This document shows, one piece after another, positions 38,643 through 49,679 of a DNA stretch of 64,000 nt (within the stretch, counting starts at the first letter, position 1; every line of letters begins with the position of its first letter). The position numbers and the translations under genes were made by a program. The DNA is from Plumapathes pennacea (lineage: Eukaryota > Cnidaria > Anthozoa > Antipatharia > Myriopathidae), in NCBI GenBank assembly GCA_964036295.1, contig OZ038467.1, positions 6,875,001-6,939,000 of the forward strand, in the 5' to 3' direction. The notes under the pieces are model-generated. The model saw only the letters and a program-made list of their open reading frames with translations, made no database searches and had not been told where the DNA came from.

Positions 38643-38903
38643 TTGAGTTTCTTGGCTAAGTCTTGAGGTTTTACGAACGACACACTGAACTACAAAATCT
38701 GCACTCGAATCCATGGGTGCTATGACCGCTGACTTGAAAGTAAGGTGATTGCATGGTCAAAAAGCACATTTCCAAGGTGTCACTTCTCATTGTAAATCTC
38801 CAAGTGATCTCAAGTTTGCTGTGTATAAACCTGCTTTGATTTGTGTCTAACTTTGAATTTGTGCTCATTTCAGTCACAGTAATATTTACCTATAGTTCCA
38901 GTA

Positions 38904-39187
38904 TAGAGCAGTTTTCGGATGGCTGTCGAAAGCTGAAACCAAAGTACAATGCCAGTCAGAGGCTATAAGAAACAGTTTAAACCAATAATTAGAAACTATT
39001 TGCATTTGGATTTCCTTTGAAGGAACCATCAGTAGTGTGAGAAAATGGCATTGCCACTTGTGTGCTTGCAACCAGGTTTTGCTTCTGTTCTGTGAATGTT
39101 TCCAAACTTGTTTGGATTAATCCAGAATAGCAAATGTGAAACCAAAGCAATCACATGATTACTTTTTCAACAGTCATCCAAAATGGT
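38904..39187. mobile_element. TAGAGC MITE family, diverged copy 3
   Basis: Left end TAGAGCAGTTTTCGGATGGC and right end AACAGTCATCCAAAAT, in the same orientation as copy 1 and 262 bases after it. The interior is clearly related but much diverged, and the 77-codon frame is broken. Confidence 0.7.
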
Positions 39188-39925
39188 TTGTTTTTTTGTG
39201 TTACCTTATAACAATATTTTCTTGTATCAATACAAGTTGCCACTTTACTGAGCTCCAAACTAAGAACAAATAAATAGAGAAACAAATCCTCCGTGGTTGC
39301 ACCTCGTGTACCATTGATCTTTTTCTTATAGGATAGTAGTGATCCTATGTAAAGTCAGGGCATGGCTATTATAATATTGTAGTTTTGATGAGTTGGTCAG
39401 GGGCTTTTCCAAACTGAGCCCAAGAAATTTGAATTTACTGTTTATCTTTGGGGGTTAATTATTGCATCTCGTTGTACAACAAGGATTATAGTTAAAATTC
39501 TAAGTTAAATGTACCAAGTTGAAACTTAGGCATAATAATTTATATTTTGTGATTGTTTATTTCAACCCAATTCAGATATTTGTTCACATCCTGAATTTTG
39601 CTATAATATTATTTCATGCACCACACAGTATTTATTTCATTCCTCCAAAATCATTATCAGCTGTAGAAACCCTGGGCAATATTACTTCTCTAACTGAACA
39701 CTTTTTGGCACCCAAACGGGATATAGAGTTCTTATTAAAATATCCTTAAATACTGGTACGCACATACACTTAGATATAACACTGTACATCTGAAGCTTAT
39801 TACTTTGAATTGAAGACTAGATAAAGTATCACTGACAATAATATTATTTTAATTTGCACTAAGTTTACACCACCAAGCTCTTGTTTACATGGTCTAGCTG
39901 AATGGCCAAGTGTTATATTATTCTA

Positions 39926-42174
39926 CTAATTTTCAGCATTGTTGTCACCATCTTCAGCACCAACTCTTAACCCCTCTCCCCAGTTGAATCCTCCTGGTCG
40001 GTCTTCCTCTTGAAGTGGCTCATAGTTTGGATCTTCAGCAGGGGCGTCGAAGATAGTTTTCCTGTCATAGAGGATCAGGGAAATGTTCAACTCTCAAACT
40101 CAAAGGCAATAACTTCAATGAGATTTTATCAGGATATTTGTCAACTCACCAGAAAAAAACACAATAACACAGCATGAAAGAGCACTGTAAAAATAACATT
40201 ACAGTTGAACCTCACTATTTCAAACTCAGATAATTTGAAATTCCCTTATTTCGAAGTCAAGCTGAATTCCCATGGATATATTTTTTCAGTCATTTACTAT
40301 CGGCTATTATTTTCAAAACCCCACTATTTCAAACTTTGTCCCATGGAACTTCGAAATAGCGGGCTTCAACTGTATGTACAAATGCTAAGAGCCATATATG
40401 TTTCCTCTCAAAGTTATCAACTTGCAAACTACCGGATAGTTGAAGTTAACATTTTTTGTGGTGTAAGGCAAGCATTGACCACTCACAAGATTCCAGGGGT
40501 CCTGAGGATCTTGAAGCCTCCCGGTTGTTCAGGAAAGACATCTTCCAAAAAGTAGTAAACGTGACCAACGGCTATACCTGAAGAAAAGCAAAACCATTAA
40601 TTAGCTCAGTAAGGCAATCATGTCAATACGGTCAAAACTCATATGAAGCAACCACCTTGTATTAAATGGACAGATGTCAAAGTCCTGACAATCTATTCCC
40701 CTGGTTTGACTGTGTAGTATATTATTTTGCTGGTTGGTAACACGTTGGCAAAGTGTTGATAAACATGTCAATCAGCTGGATCATAAGATTCAGGATTTGG
40801 ATAAGGTTCAAGTATATGCAAACCTATGAGGTCCACCATAACTGAGTTCCCCAGCATAAGAGAGAAGCCAAAAAGAACCCAAGGTAAATATGGGGCTTTG
40901 AACGTCAGCAAGCCAAAGAAGTTCATTCTGACGTAAGGATTCCGTCGACTCCAGATGTACACCAGCATTATGGTAAAAGCTTGACCCAGGAACACTAGAT
41001 TGACAAACAACCCAATGAGCTAAACACAGGTCAAGGAGTCAATTCTCAAGAAAAAGAATAATGCAATCAAACTCTTTACATTTTAACAGTGTTGCACTAC
41101 TAGTAAAACTAAACTCAACACACTACACACAAGCTTGTGAGAAAGGATACAGTCATGAGAGTTCCTCCAAAGATAAACATAAAAATGAAGTCTGCTGTCC
41201 GTCCCCTAAAAGAGCCTTCTTCCAACATCCTGCAATACCTATATCTAAGCAAGGTGTCAAGGAATGTTACAGTATTGTGGACATGATGACAATAACTCCA
41301 ATGTACACTCTGTAAGTATAAAAAATGTCTTGCTCTTTAAACCTCTGATAGAAGAATATTTTAGAGATTTAACCTTGCAGAACAAACCTCCTATCACTCT
41401 CTATTATGTATATAAGGATACGTGAATATCATATTAAAAAGGAAATTGAAGCCAATTGGTCCAAAAAAGAGAAAATTTGTAATTAGTCTCCAGAACTGCA
41501 AGAGAAAAAAAGAACGAACAATATTACTGAAAAACATGGAGTTGATAATCATGATTGTGATAACCAAGTAATAGCAACAACAAATGCCAATCATTTTTTT
41601 CATATCACAAAACATTTTGAATTTTACATTGGTCACTGAACAGAATAACGAAATCCACTGAACAACATTTGAAATGAGTTCATTTGTTGCCATAGTAACT
41701 TAATGAGATTAATGAATTCTTACGGGGTGGGAGTATAACCAACATTTAAGTATTTCATTAGGTACAATGTCTTGACTCAGAATATAGAAAAGATGATCAA
41801 AGCGGAGTAATATCACCGATGAGGCACTATTAATATTAAGCAAGGAAGAAAAATATATTCAGCCACTCCAGCGAGTACAATTACATACCTGGTACTTCTG
41901 AAATATCAGTTCAGGGTTGAAGTATAGTTGGAAGGGTGTAATGACTTCAAGTTGCTATGAAAAACAAAAATAACATACGGCGACTTAATTTGCATCATTC
42001 AGCACAAAAAGTACAAAACTTCAAAGATCATTCACTTTCACTATGAGCGCTGTCTGATCGCATTACTCTATCAAAACGTACCACAGATAACGTCGTTAAA
42101 ACGCAGGCAGTGGTGTAGGCCCGCGTCATAACTGGCATTTGTATGTATTCCGCTTGGAAAGTTTGGTACGCCAT
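39926..42174 (-). CDS. DERL2: Derlin-2-type ERAD membrane protein
   Basis: Seven minus-strand exons give 249 residues: 42082-42174, 41889-41954, 41422-41495, 41151-41244, 40824-41019, 40487-40577, 39926-40061. Derlins are inactive rhomboid-fold proteins of the ER membrane that help extract misfolded proteins for proteasomal degradation. The sequence carries [14 protein letters not shown], the WR motif ([13 protein letters not shown]), [19 protein letters not shown] and [14 protein letters not shown]. Near the C-terminus [10 protein letters not shown] fits the SHP box that binds p97/VCP. Length and features fit Derlin-2/3 better than Derlin-1. The acidic, Asn-rich last residues extend slightly beyond human DERL2 (239). 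The start [14 protein letters not shown] matches the family start. The gene is divergent from TIMM22. Confidence 0.95.
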
Positions 42175-42280
42175 GTTTCTTTCTGGCTCGGCTTCTTCCT
42201 TTTGTTGAGACACGTCACAAGTACCCAAGCTTGCGCGACCAAAGGATGAGCGAGAAAGCTGAAACCAAGTCACATCCAAC
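42175..42280. promoter_or_regulatory. Bidirectional promoter region DERL2/TIMM22
   Basis: Just 106 bases separate the divergent start codons. Inside, CACGTCA at 42211-42217 reads TGACGTG on the Derlin strand, the core of the unfolded-protein-response element bound by XBP1/ATF6. Derlin genes are known UPR targets, so the site is meaningful but unproven. I see no TATA box. Confidence 0.6.
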
Positions 42281-44738
42281 ATGGCTGACAAGGGAAACGA
42301 TGTTGAGGGGTCCCCTCCGATTGCGCTTAGTTCCATCATCCCAGCGATAGAGGAGATGAGGAAGCGTAGACCACCGTTTATTCCAAATGTGGGCCTGCCT
42401 AATGTGACTAAAACTCCACAAGAGCTAATGGTCGAAAGAGTGATGGAAAATTGTGCGTTCAAGTCGTGCCTTGCTGGAGTTGCTGGTGAGGAGTCTGTTG
42501 TAGTGGGCATCGTAAAAGGCATACGCCGTTCCTGGGAACTTTTTAAAGATTTTAAAGGTTTTCGAGGAAGGGGATTGGATATAACGGGGGATTCAAACAA
42601 CACATAGCGATCCAACTTGGTCTTCGTTATTCGGCTGTTAAAGCGTAGAAATATCTGTGGAGAATTTACATCAGAGGCACGATTTAGGGAACCAGATAAT
42701 CTGTCCTCCGTGAAAACCTTACTTTTGCAAGAACAAGGCCGATATGTTATCAAGACCCCTTACTTTTGGTGAAAAACGTTACTTTTGTAAGATCAAAAGA
42801 AAGGTTTTCCACCAAATGTAAGGGGTCTTGAGGAAATGCCAGCAGCTTACCTGGTACTGAGGATGCAGATCAACGTGCTTACATCTCCTCTATCCCCTTT
42901 CCCCATACCTCTCCACTTTTCACCGACTCTCTTTTCTACTGCTCCCTCATAATTCCCCTGACCCCTCTTCCCACCACATGACATCTAAAGAAGGCGAATG
43001 TCAGTTTCTGAGTATCATGTCCATGGTGGATAACCTGCAATAGAGCAGTTTTCGGATGACTGTCGAAAGTAATTGTGTGATTGCTTTGGTTTTGCGTTTG
43101 CTTCGCTTTCGGATTGGTCCACACGAGTTTGTCGGCATGCTCAGCCAATCAGGAACAAAACCAAAACCAAAACCAAACACTTCTCACGCAAGCGATGGCG
43201 TGTACTCGCACTGCTGATTGGAAAGTAAAACCAAACGCAAGACCAAACGCGAATTACTTTAGCTTCCAATTGGCTGAACTGTTTTCTCTCAGTCTCTGTG
43301 ATTGGCCTGTGTGATTACTTTGGTTTTAGTTTTCGACAGTCATCCGAAAACGGCTCTATGCTGTTCAATGCTTCAGTTGTCAATATCTTATCTAAATTTG
43401 TCCCCACATATCCTGTGGTGAAGGTTATGGTCTTGGTGCTGTGTTTGGATTGTTTACTGCTGGTATGGACTCATCCATGCCTAATCCAATGACGGGGGTT
43501 GCTGATCAATCAGCAAAGGCCATTTTTAATGACATGAGGCAGAGAGCTTCATCTTATGGAAAGAACTTTGCTGTGGTTGGCTTCATGTTTTCTGGAACAG
43601 AATGCTTGGTTGAATCTGTAAGTTGCCTCACATAATTTCCAAATCCACAAAAAGTATTTGCAAATTATGCACTCGACATTTGCTGTACACAGTCACATGT
43701 CTAGCCTGATAAACCATGGACAAAATCATGATAAGTGTGTAGGGTGTGAACACATCACAAACTCTGTTTTCTTACAGCCTCTCCTGTGATCAGTAGTGTC
43801 ATTATTTTGTAAACTGCTCTATGCCAGCAGTTCAACATGTTTAACAAACTTTTAAATGAAACCACCGGGATGCATCTTTGACCAATAACTACCAACTCCA
43901 GGTTTCTGATATATTTTATCTTTGTACAATATTACAACAGTTCAGAGGAAAGAGTGACTGGAAGAATGGGACTATATCAGGGGCTATTGTCGGAGGACTT
44001 ATAGGCCTCAGAGGTAGGTTTTACTGTTCATCAAGCATCAAGTTAGGCTGACAGCTTCCAACCTTTAGATGTTCTTGTGATCCTTTTTATGGGGATAGCT
44101 GGGTGCTTGAGCAGCAATTTGTTTGTCCCAACAATCAGAATTTGAATCAGAGGCTGCTAAAATGGTACATTTTCAAAGCAATAGCAGACATGAGCATCCT
44201 TTGTTGAGTTATGAAGCATGCCATCTCCCAAGTGGGTCAATCTGACTCAACATGTAGCATGTCGACAAGTGCTTTATTTTGGATAAAGCAAATGACAACT
44301 TCTCAAACAAAAGAAGAGGTGCATGCATGCACATGCTATATTGAGTTTTATATAAAGCATGAAGCACTTACCAATCAGATCGCACATACTACATGTATCT
44401 AACTTGCACGATAAATCTGCATGTACCAAGAGAATCTCAGCTATATAGACTGCATTGCTTTAGATGGCATTCCAACAGGCCATTTCTGAGATGCCTGTTG
44501 CTTCTGTTTCAGATCGAGGTCATCTGTGAAACCTTTCTTATAAAGACGAATTGATTTGCATGAAAATGAAAACTAATTTTCATAAGAAAGGATTCGCACT
44601 AAAAATGGAAATCATCTATTTCTGCCACCATTGTGTGATGTGATTTGTCCTTTCTCCTCAGCTGGTGGTAAGGCTGCACTGTTTGGCAGTATGGGATTTG
44701 CCGCATTTTCAACAGTGATTGACTACTTTCTCAGATGA
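42281..44738 (+). CDS. TIMM22: TIM22 mitochondrial inner membrane translocase subunit
   Basis: Four exons give 182 residues: 42281-42485, 43424-43617, 43941-44013, 44662-44738. TIM22 forms the carrier translocase of the inner mitochondrial membrane. Family marks are ENCAFKSCLAGVAG, then a Gly-rich helix (YGLGAVFGLFTAG), SYGKNFAVVGFMFSGTECLVES, a third Gly-rich helix (SGAIVGGLIGLRAGGKAA) and the end AFSTVIDYFLR. These give about four membrane segments of the Tim17/22/23 fold. Human TIM22 is 194 residues and the difference is in the variable N-terminus. Intron 1 carries a complete MITE (43041-43358) ending 65 bases before the exon 2 acceptor. The exon 2 acceptor (GGTGAAG) has a weak pyrimidine tract, but the frame and homology require it. 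Confidence 0.93.
42750..42841. repeat. 92-bp inverted repeat
   Basis: The left arm TCAAGACCCCTTACTTTTGGTG mirrors CACCAAATGTAAGGGGTCTTGA at the right with two mismatches, around a short loop. It is in TIMM22 intron 1 and is possibly a small fold-back element. Confidence 0.6.
43041..43358. mobile_element. TAGAGC MITE family, copy 2 (318 bp)
   Basis: Ends TAGAGCAGTTTTCGGATGAC and GTCATCCGAAAACGGCTCTA are inverted repeats. It is full length and opposite in orientation to copy 1. The 77-codon frame at 43081-43314 (+) corresponds to 38375-38608 (-) of copy 1. It lies in TIMM22 intron 1. Confidence 0.8.
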
Positions 44739-44990
44739 CAAAAGGACAAAGAAGCAAGATATTTCATACCTACACATGGTACATCTGTAAGACAAGCGAG
44801 GGTCTCTGCTGAAGGAGCTCTTAAACTGATACTTTGAAGATGCTTTGGCGTTGAGAAGCTTCCAGGTGATCCTGCATCAAATGTGATCAGTGAGACTCTC
44901 TTATCGTTACCTATGTGTACAGTATATGTAGTTCAGTATGGAGAAAATGACTTGTGATCTCTTGCCGCGCCTCGTGAATCCAAAACATTT

Positions 44991-45058
44991 TGACCATGTG
45001 ATGACGTAAATCGTGGTAAATAAGAGTCCACACCACGGCAAACCAGTGGAAATTTGTT
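44991..45058. repeat. Hairpin-element fragment, copy 2 of 9131-9305
   Basis: TGACCATGTGATGACGTA then GTGGTAAATAAGAGTCCACA, CACGGC and AACCAGTG are shared with 9131-9200 with few differences. The right inverted end is absent, so this is a truncated copy. Confidence 0.65.
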
Positions 45059-45499
45059 AATTAGTAGCGTAGTCCCGCTGGATTCGACAAAACCTGATTG
45101 CGATATTTTTCACGCAAGAAAGTAAAAATAGTGATGGCGTGTTCTCGTGGACGTCGTTATGTAATAAAGAATTAAAGAACGCGTCAGCGTACGTTATTAA
45201 AAAATTAAAGATAAGGCAAACGAATTTTGTAAAAAAACAACAAAGGAAAAAACGAATTTAACGCAAGCTGACGTCAAATTGACGCGCGCGTGCGTATGTT
45301 GAGTTATAATGCACGCGCGTTTACCAATCAGATTGCGCGTACTATCCACCTTATCTTATAATGAAACTCGTTGTGGCTTGTTTGAGGTACCAAGGATCAG
45401 GAAATGCTGCACCCTTTTAAATCAGTTTATTCCAAGCGATAAACAGCTTTACACTTAAGGTCTCAAGGTTCTCTTTGGTGAAACTGGGTGTGCGGGTAA

Positions 45500-45649
45500 A
45501 TAAACAATAAACTACTTTTGGCGAGGAAATATGCACGGATAATTGTCCGAGGACAGCTCGAGGGCAACTGTGAGCTTCGAGGAACAGATAATGTCCAAGG
45601 ACAATTATCCGTGCATATTTCCGAAGCCAAAAGTAATTTATTGTCTTTA
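45500..45649. mobile_element. Hairpin (fold-back) element, 150 bp
   Basis: The left arm has AATAAACTACTTTTGGC, GGAAATATGCACGGATAATT and GTCC. The right arm has the inverse, AATTATCCGTGCATATTTCC followed by GCCAAAAGTAATTTATTG. The arms are about 60-75 bases. Confidence 0.75.
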
Positions 45650-45937
45650 TTATCCTTCAACTATTTCCTCTCGCAGTGCAAATAATGGTGCAAGGACTGT
45701 GAAGCTCTTTAGTGCTTTCTGCAACTGCTTTTTCGACAAATGAGTTGATGCCCTCCGCGGTAGTCATCTGGTAATGGTTTTTGTGATTAATATATAAAAC
45801 TATGTTCGAATATTGCCCATAAACAGCGATAATTTGCCAGGCGGGGGTTATTTGCTGATTCGGTCACGTGTCATGATTCCACCAATCACGCGCGGGAGGA
45901 AATATTTGATAGGTCATAAACGCTTATAAATGAGAAG

Positions 45938-46987
45938 ATGCGGATGGGCTTTCTTGGCAAGAAGTCATTTTGCGTTTCTTTGATTTTCTTATATATATTC
46001 CTTTTATGTTGGATGGTTTCCCACATCCATGATGACATTCAGACGGAGTCGTTCCGTGTTGCTGTCAACGGAAACCCACGTCAGTTTTCAGTCCGCCCTC
46101 CGGTTCTCTCAGACACGTTAAAGACCGAAACAAGTCCGAAAATGAACTCAGATTCGTGCTCAGGCTGGTGTCGACGAGGCGCTAGGACCGCACCTCCTTA
46201 TTTTTTGACAGCAGTCCTCCTTGTCCGCATCTACACCTCCGATTTGGCCAAACTGTCGTCACGTGAGATGCACCAGTGGCTGTATTACTTGCGTTACGCG
46301 GGAGTCGAACATGTATATGTCTATGATGCGTACCACTACAAGAACGAATCTCAACAGAAAGCCCTAGATTCTTTGATCTTTGATGGTTACGTGACTTACG
46401 TGGACTGGAGCCATAGAGCGAAACCCTATTCGATTCAAGGAACGCAGGAAAGTGCCTATCAAGACTGTATGGACCGATGGGGAAACCTGACGACCTGGCA
46501 ATCAAGTATTGATATAGATGAATACCCGTTTAGTCCGAGTGATACTAAACCTGGTTTTATGGTGCGATTTATCACAAATTTTAGTGCCCAACATACGTAT
46601 TTCAGTCAGATGACGATGCAAAATTTTCTCTTTCTTGGCAAGCCTCTAAACGACACCCAGCAGCCTTTCTTGATTGGCCGATTTTTGAGAAGAACTAAGA
46701 CCGTCGCTAACGCCCTCGTGAAACCAATTTATCAACCAAAGTTTATGTCTTCAGCTGGTGTTCATCATCACGATGCAAGACACGGGAGATCGGGCGATGT
46801 GCCCGCGGACAGAATGCGACTTAACCATTACTGGGGCGCGAGACTTCAAAATTGGGGCGAGGACACGGCGGAGATTCTGTCGAAAACAGAACCGGATAAC
46901 TCGATGGAATACATCATTGCTTTACTTAAAAAATGTGATGTATGTTTACCAAACAAAGAGTCAATCTACCGTGTACAATGGAGTTAG
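45938..46987 (+). CDS. Family-92-type glycosyltransferase, type II membrane protein
   Basis: Intronless frame of 349 residues. It has a short basic N-terminus and a hydrophobic anchor at about residues 10-28, then a lumenal domain. Motifs seen are MHQWLYYLRYAGVEHVYVYD at about 110-129, an SSIDIDEY acidic motif with Asp at 192 and 194 that would bind nucleotide-sugar metal, and MRLNHYWGAR near 288-297. These match the GT92/DUF23 family, whose known members transfer galactose to N-glycan core fucose in the Golgi. The substrate here is unknown. Several Asn-glycosylation sites are present. The first ATG is used because the anchor needs it. TATAAAT lies only 13 bases upstream, too close for a normal TATA box. 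Lack of introns suggests retroposition or a tandem-family expansion, as GT92 genes are numerous in cnidarians. Confidence 0.85.
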   Translation: MRMGFLGKKSFCVSLIFLYIFLLCWMVSHIHDDIQTESFRVAVNGNPRQFSVRPPVLSDTLKTETSPKMNSDSCSGWCRRGARTAPPYFLTAVLLVRIYTSDLAKLSSREMHQWLYYLRYAGVEHVYVYDAYHYKNESQQKALDSLIFDGYVTYVDWSHRAKPYSIQGTQESAYQDCMDRWGNLTTWQSSIDIDEYPFSPSDTKPGFMVRFITNFSAQHTYFSQMTMQNFLFLGKPLNDTQQPFLIGRFLRRTKTVANALVKPIYQPKFMSSAGVHHHDARHGRSGDVPADRMRLNHYWGARLQNWGEDTAEILSKTEPDNSMEYIIALLKKCDVCLPNKESIYRVQWS

Positions 46988-49679
46988 TATACCGTATATT
47001 AACTCGTTGTTCTCTTTAGTTCAAAATAGTGTTTTATGATCTGCTCATCTCTCAATTTTCATTATCAGTATTAAACGTACCGTGCTTTTTTTTTGTATGA
47101 TTAGTTTCGTGCTTTTTAAGCAGCTTTTCCAAACAGCTGCTGAATTCTCAGGAATCAACATAAAGTAATGTTTTAATAATCGCCTGGAGCGCACATTTAA
47201 TTTTTGGACTTTGAGGGATGGCGCTTATTTAATTTTTGAATTTTTTAATAAGAACACTACAATAACTGCACCTCGGTCTATGTGTAGTCCGCATGTGGGA
47301 TGTGGGATCAATATGAGATTTTGGTAATACTTAGGGCGTGTTTCTTTTTCAGGAATCCAATCCAAAAACAGATTCTCTGTTTCTTTACTGAAATCCAAAT
47401 CCGGATAATGAATCCATGTGATTCACACTGAGGACGGATTCACTGGATCATATCCAAATCAGGGGTGGTGCAGCCTTTTTCGTGACCAGTGCGAGCGCAG
47501 AGAAATTGTGAATTTGCGATTTTCCGCTCGAATGGATTTGACATTTTTCACATGCCGTTTTCCAAAACGTCAGCGGAGATCGAAATAGCTTATTCAGCTT
47601 TGCGCCATTCTTTCCACATTCCATCCCAAAACAGACACAAGGCAAACAGAACGTATCCAAGTACTTGGAATAAACCAGCCAAGAGTGACGAACGAGCCAG
47701 TCTGGTTTAAATCGTCTAAGTCGGCCGCCGCTTTCTTTCGTCAAAGGGAACTCGGAAGAGCGTATCTGGCTTCCAGATATTTTGAATGTAGCGGAACTTT
47801 TCCCCGTCAGAAAATCTAGCGATTTCTTGATACACTATTCCGATATCGAACGCTGAACAATCGTCTTTAAGGTGATGTTACACTGGTCAATTTGCAACGA
47901 CGATTTGCAACGATACGATGTTGCGCTAAAAATCGTTCAGGTGTAACACCCCATTGCGAACGATTTTTCGCGATGTTTGCAGTGCTGCAACCGTTGCAAG
48001 TTTTTGAAAGCGATTCAAAAACTTGCAACACCGTTGCATGAATTTGAAGCAAATCGGCGTTGCAAATCGTCGATACAGAAGATACAGAATAGCTCAGTGT
48101 TCTAATACGGGAGACCCATGAGAAAAGTTTAGACTGTGGCTACATGTACGTTTAGCAGCAATCAGATAAACATGAAGCACAACTAGAAGTACAAGTAATT
48201 TTCAAGGTGGTGGTAAAGAAGGAATAAATTACACTCGGAAAATTAAAATGATTTTTGATCCATGTTAACACAACATTGTTGACAGCGGACTACTCTGAGT
48301 AGCTTCACTAAAGATCTTTTCCTTTTAAAATATTTATATGTCATACATTTTGATTTTACAGGCTGTGGGAACTTTGTATCTATGGATGGAGTGTGGAAGC
48401 TCAGGCATCCACACTGCATGTACCCGGTAAATTGGTAGAGCGGTAGGCTTCTACAAAATTTCTACCCGAAAAACGCGTTCCTAAATCGTGACTGGTATAA
48501 GTTCACGACCGGTGCACAAGAATCACGAGGGCCAATAGGAGGCGATCATGTCTTGATGGGTGCACTTATTTGACCTTTGCACTCATTGACGTCTATTTGC
48601 GGAAAGACCGATTTTTCCCTTGCGATGTTTCACGACACGAATCGAATGTCGCAGGGTTTATTTAAACGGTACAATTAATTTCGTCACTGTGTCGCAAGTG
48701 GGATAAACAACAGTCGCGTTTGTGTAAGGATGTACTGAATAACAGTTTTCAACCTCATAAACTGCCAGTATGCTAATATTAGAAAGATTTGAGTGGTTTA
48801 TTGGAACTGGTGGCACTGCTGTTAGTGGTCTGGATCCACCCCTAGCAAAATTGGATACTTTGGATCATAGATCTATTAAAGAAACGCACCCTAAGACCCA
48901 AAGGGCCAATTCAATAAACATAGTAATACACGTCTCACAAGTTATGGACCACGGCTGGAACACCGACAAATGGAGTTTAATCTAACAAAAATTAAAGTCT
49001 ACATTACAGATGCCGGATCTTAAATGTATAACTGCAGCAGTATATGTGGCCATATATATATATATTTTTTAGAAAATGCTCGTTTTTGGCCTAATTTCAG
49101 AATCGAATGAAACTTTCAGGAAACCTTCCTGGAACTATATTGAAGCTGTCAATATGCATTTTGTGATATTTTTTACAGCCGGGCGCGAGAAATAAGAGCA
49201 AATCATCGACCAACATTTCACGCTTTTCAAACAAAGATGTTTCGCTATGCGTTGTTTTTCTGGTCGATCTTTACACCTGGGACGTTTGGTTTAGTCGGTA
49301 TTTGCCGGCAAAAAGAAAACAATTTTGTCGTGTTGTGAGAGAAGTTGAGCCTCACCAACAGCCATTCCCTTAAAGTATCCAATCAGAGTAGCCATGGCGA
49401 CGAACGCTGATCAACAAAAAATACCGACAGGCGCTCCGCGTTGGGCTTTCACAGTTTCTGACTAGAGAATGGCTATCTAACTTCTTCTCATATGTGCAAG
49501 GACTCGTTTTTCTTGTGCGCAACTTATGTTATAGAAAATGCATTAACTAACTTATAGTCATTTGAGTCTTTGGCCAAGTCTTGAGGCAACCTCGTTCCCA
49601 GGCTCTTTCATCTCCCCCAGTGCAATGACCGCTGACCCAAAAGCAAGGTGACCGCATAGCGTAAAGCGTATTTCCGTGG
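46988..49679. other. Spacer with repeat-like segments
   Basis: No supported gene. ATTAAA near 47070 may end the glycosyltransferase transcript. 47873-48068 is built from TTGCAACG-type words. The stretch 49561-49670 resembles 38655-38780 (shared CAAGTCTTGAGG and ATGACCGCTGAC..AA..AAGGTGA), suggesting another dispersed repeat. An open stretch at 48770-48985 matches nothing I know. Confidence 0.55.
47873..48068. repeat. TTGCAACG-rich repeat-like segment
   Basis: Starts AGGTGATGTTACACTGGTCAA and contains many direct and inverted occurrences of TTGCAACG, GCAACG and AATCGT. Similar words fill 27240-27600. It is probably a decayed short DNA element, but no clear ends were found. Confidence 0.4.

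Larger units (their letters stand above)
37687..39925. other. Spacer between VPS29 and DERL2
   Basis: Tail-to-tail spacer holding the 3' UTRs and two copies of the TAGAGC inverted-repeat family (38331-38642 and 38904-39187). A TTTATT at 39631-39636 may be the DERL2 poly(A) signal read on the minus strand. I see no coding exon. Confidence 0.6.
44739..45937. other. Spacer between TIMM22 and the glycosyltransferase gene
   Basis: Contains the TIMM22 3' end, a repeat fragment at 44991-45058 and a hairpin element at 45500-45649. The part around 45100-45350 is AT-rich with GCGCG words, and I see no gene in it. Confidence 0.6.

Noticed and set aside
42028..42753. 241-codon minus-strand open frame
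   Set aside because: It spans DERL2 exon 1 plus its intron, the shared promoter and the antisense of TIMM22 exon 1. Only the last part (MAYQ...) is real coding sequence.
48430..48520. tRNA-like D-arm word GGTAGAGCGG
   Set aside because: The T-loop candidate (GTTCACGAC) lacks the invariant A and the stems do not pair.
48770..48985. 71-codon plus-strand frame
   Set aside because: No family resemblance and no convincing promoter, splice or poly(A) context.
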